Shown here one piece after another: positions 63,510-64,000 of a DNA stretch of 64,000 bases (its first letter is position 1; every line of letters starts with the position of its first letter). Origin of the DNA: Gerris lacustris. Its lineage: Eukaryota > Arthropoda > Insecta > Hemiptera > Gerridae. The stretch spans positions 46,069,882-46,133,881 of the forward strand of contig OX578280.1 in assembly GCA_951217055.1 (NCBI GenBank), given 5' to 3'. The notes beneath the pieces are model-generated. The model was given only the letters and a program-made list of their open reading frames with translations. It had not been told where the DNA came from and ran no database searches. A program made the position numbers and the translations under genes.

Positions 63510-64000
63510 AAATCGGCCCGAGACAACTCAGACAAACTTTCTCATGTAAGAGTTCATAATTACTTAGCCCCGTGTTTTCCATATATTAGTTTTTGTATGT
63601 ACATATAATTATTATTTAACATTTCATCAAAATTTAGTATAAAAATAATTTCTCCTGGGCGGGGAATCGAACCCGGGCTCTCTCCGTCCGCGTTTTAAGC
63701 TATTTTCTCAGGAGCTAGATTTTTCCCGGGAAAACGGCTTATATCGTAAGATTCATATTTAAATGGACTACATTTTAGAATTTTTTAATCAAATTCGTCG
63801 GAACCCTTTTCGAGAAATAATTTTTTTGGGGTTAGCGCCCCTAAAATTTTGAACTAAAATTAATTTCTCGATTTAACCTCGGGGTATGATTTTTCTGAGC
63901 ATGTATGCCAAATTTCGTCAAAATAACCCAGTAGTTTAGGCTCCAGGCGTCTGCACAGACGACAGACATACATACATTTTTTAAAAACCACTTTTTTGGA
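63510..64000 (-). mobile_element. Family A repeat copy, cut by the window end
   Basis: Minus-strand match to the copy at 57905, from ATCGGCCCGAGACAACTCAG through GGGAATCGAACCCGGG and CCTCGGGGTATGATTTTTC to the last base. The two copies are close, so the family was active not very long ago. Confidence 0.8.

Overview
This is a eukaryotic, strongly AT-rich window, most likely from an arthropod and probably an insect. The reasons are a spliced gene with GT-AG introns, long (AT)n runs, a Jockey-like non-LTR retrotransposon, pogo/Tigger and mariner remnants, and many dispersed AT-rich repeats. The species cannot be named from the sequence. There is no sign of prokaryotic organisation, CRISPR, rRNA or a complete tRNA gene.

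Only one host gene is well supported: an 8-exon, plus-strand acyl-CoA synthetase (4-coumarate-CoA ligase / luciferase-like, ANL superfamily) from 27898 to 38297. The exons join in frame to exactly 567 codons plus stop. The N-terminus looks like a mitochondrial presequence, and the C-terminal catalytic lysine motif is present. Its introns are full of mobile DNA.

The most interesting structure is in its last intron (34718-38024). It is an array of a 307-bp repeat, inserted between two long (AT)n tracts and visibly richer in G+C than its surroundings. Each unit carries what reads as a complete hammerhead ribozyme core: GTC cleavage triplet, CTGATGA box, 4-bp stem II, GAAA box and a perfect 7-bp stem III. 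Four copies lie on the plus strand (one damaged) and one on the minus strand, where the first, inverted copy forms a 173-bp hairpin with its neighbour. This is the layout of hammerhead satellites and retrozymes. Stem I is an uninterrupted GGGCCC palindrome, which suggests it works as a dimer.

The rest is mobile-element territory. From left to right: a 305-bp palindrome (1366-1670); dispersed repeats called here family A (CTTTCTCAT ends, B-box-like internal motif) and family B (about 560 bp, many copies); a mariner/Tc1 transposase remnant (8340-8765); a 5'-truncated Jockey-like retrotransposon with an open reading frame, poly(A) tail and target-site duplication (13304-16270); a 430-bp near-perfect palindrome in intron 1 (29923-30352); a 482-bp palindrome in intron 3 (32051-32532); a small inverted-repeat element just after the gene (38396-38636); two larger inverted-repeat elements (43355-44038 and 45339-46321); a dead pogo/Tigger element (53236-54819); and a family A element nested inside family B (57785-58835). 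Three of the palindromes, and one further site, share a second hammerhead-like motif, which may link them to Penelope-like elements. About half the window shows no gene at all.
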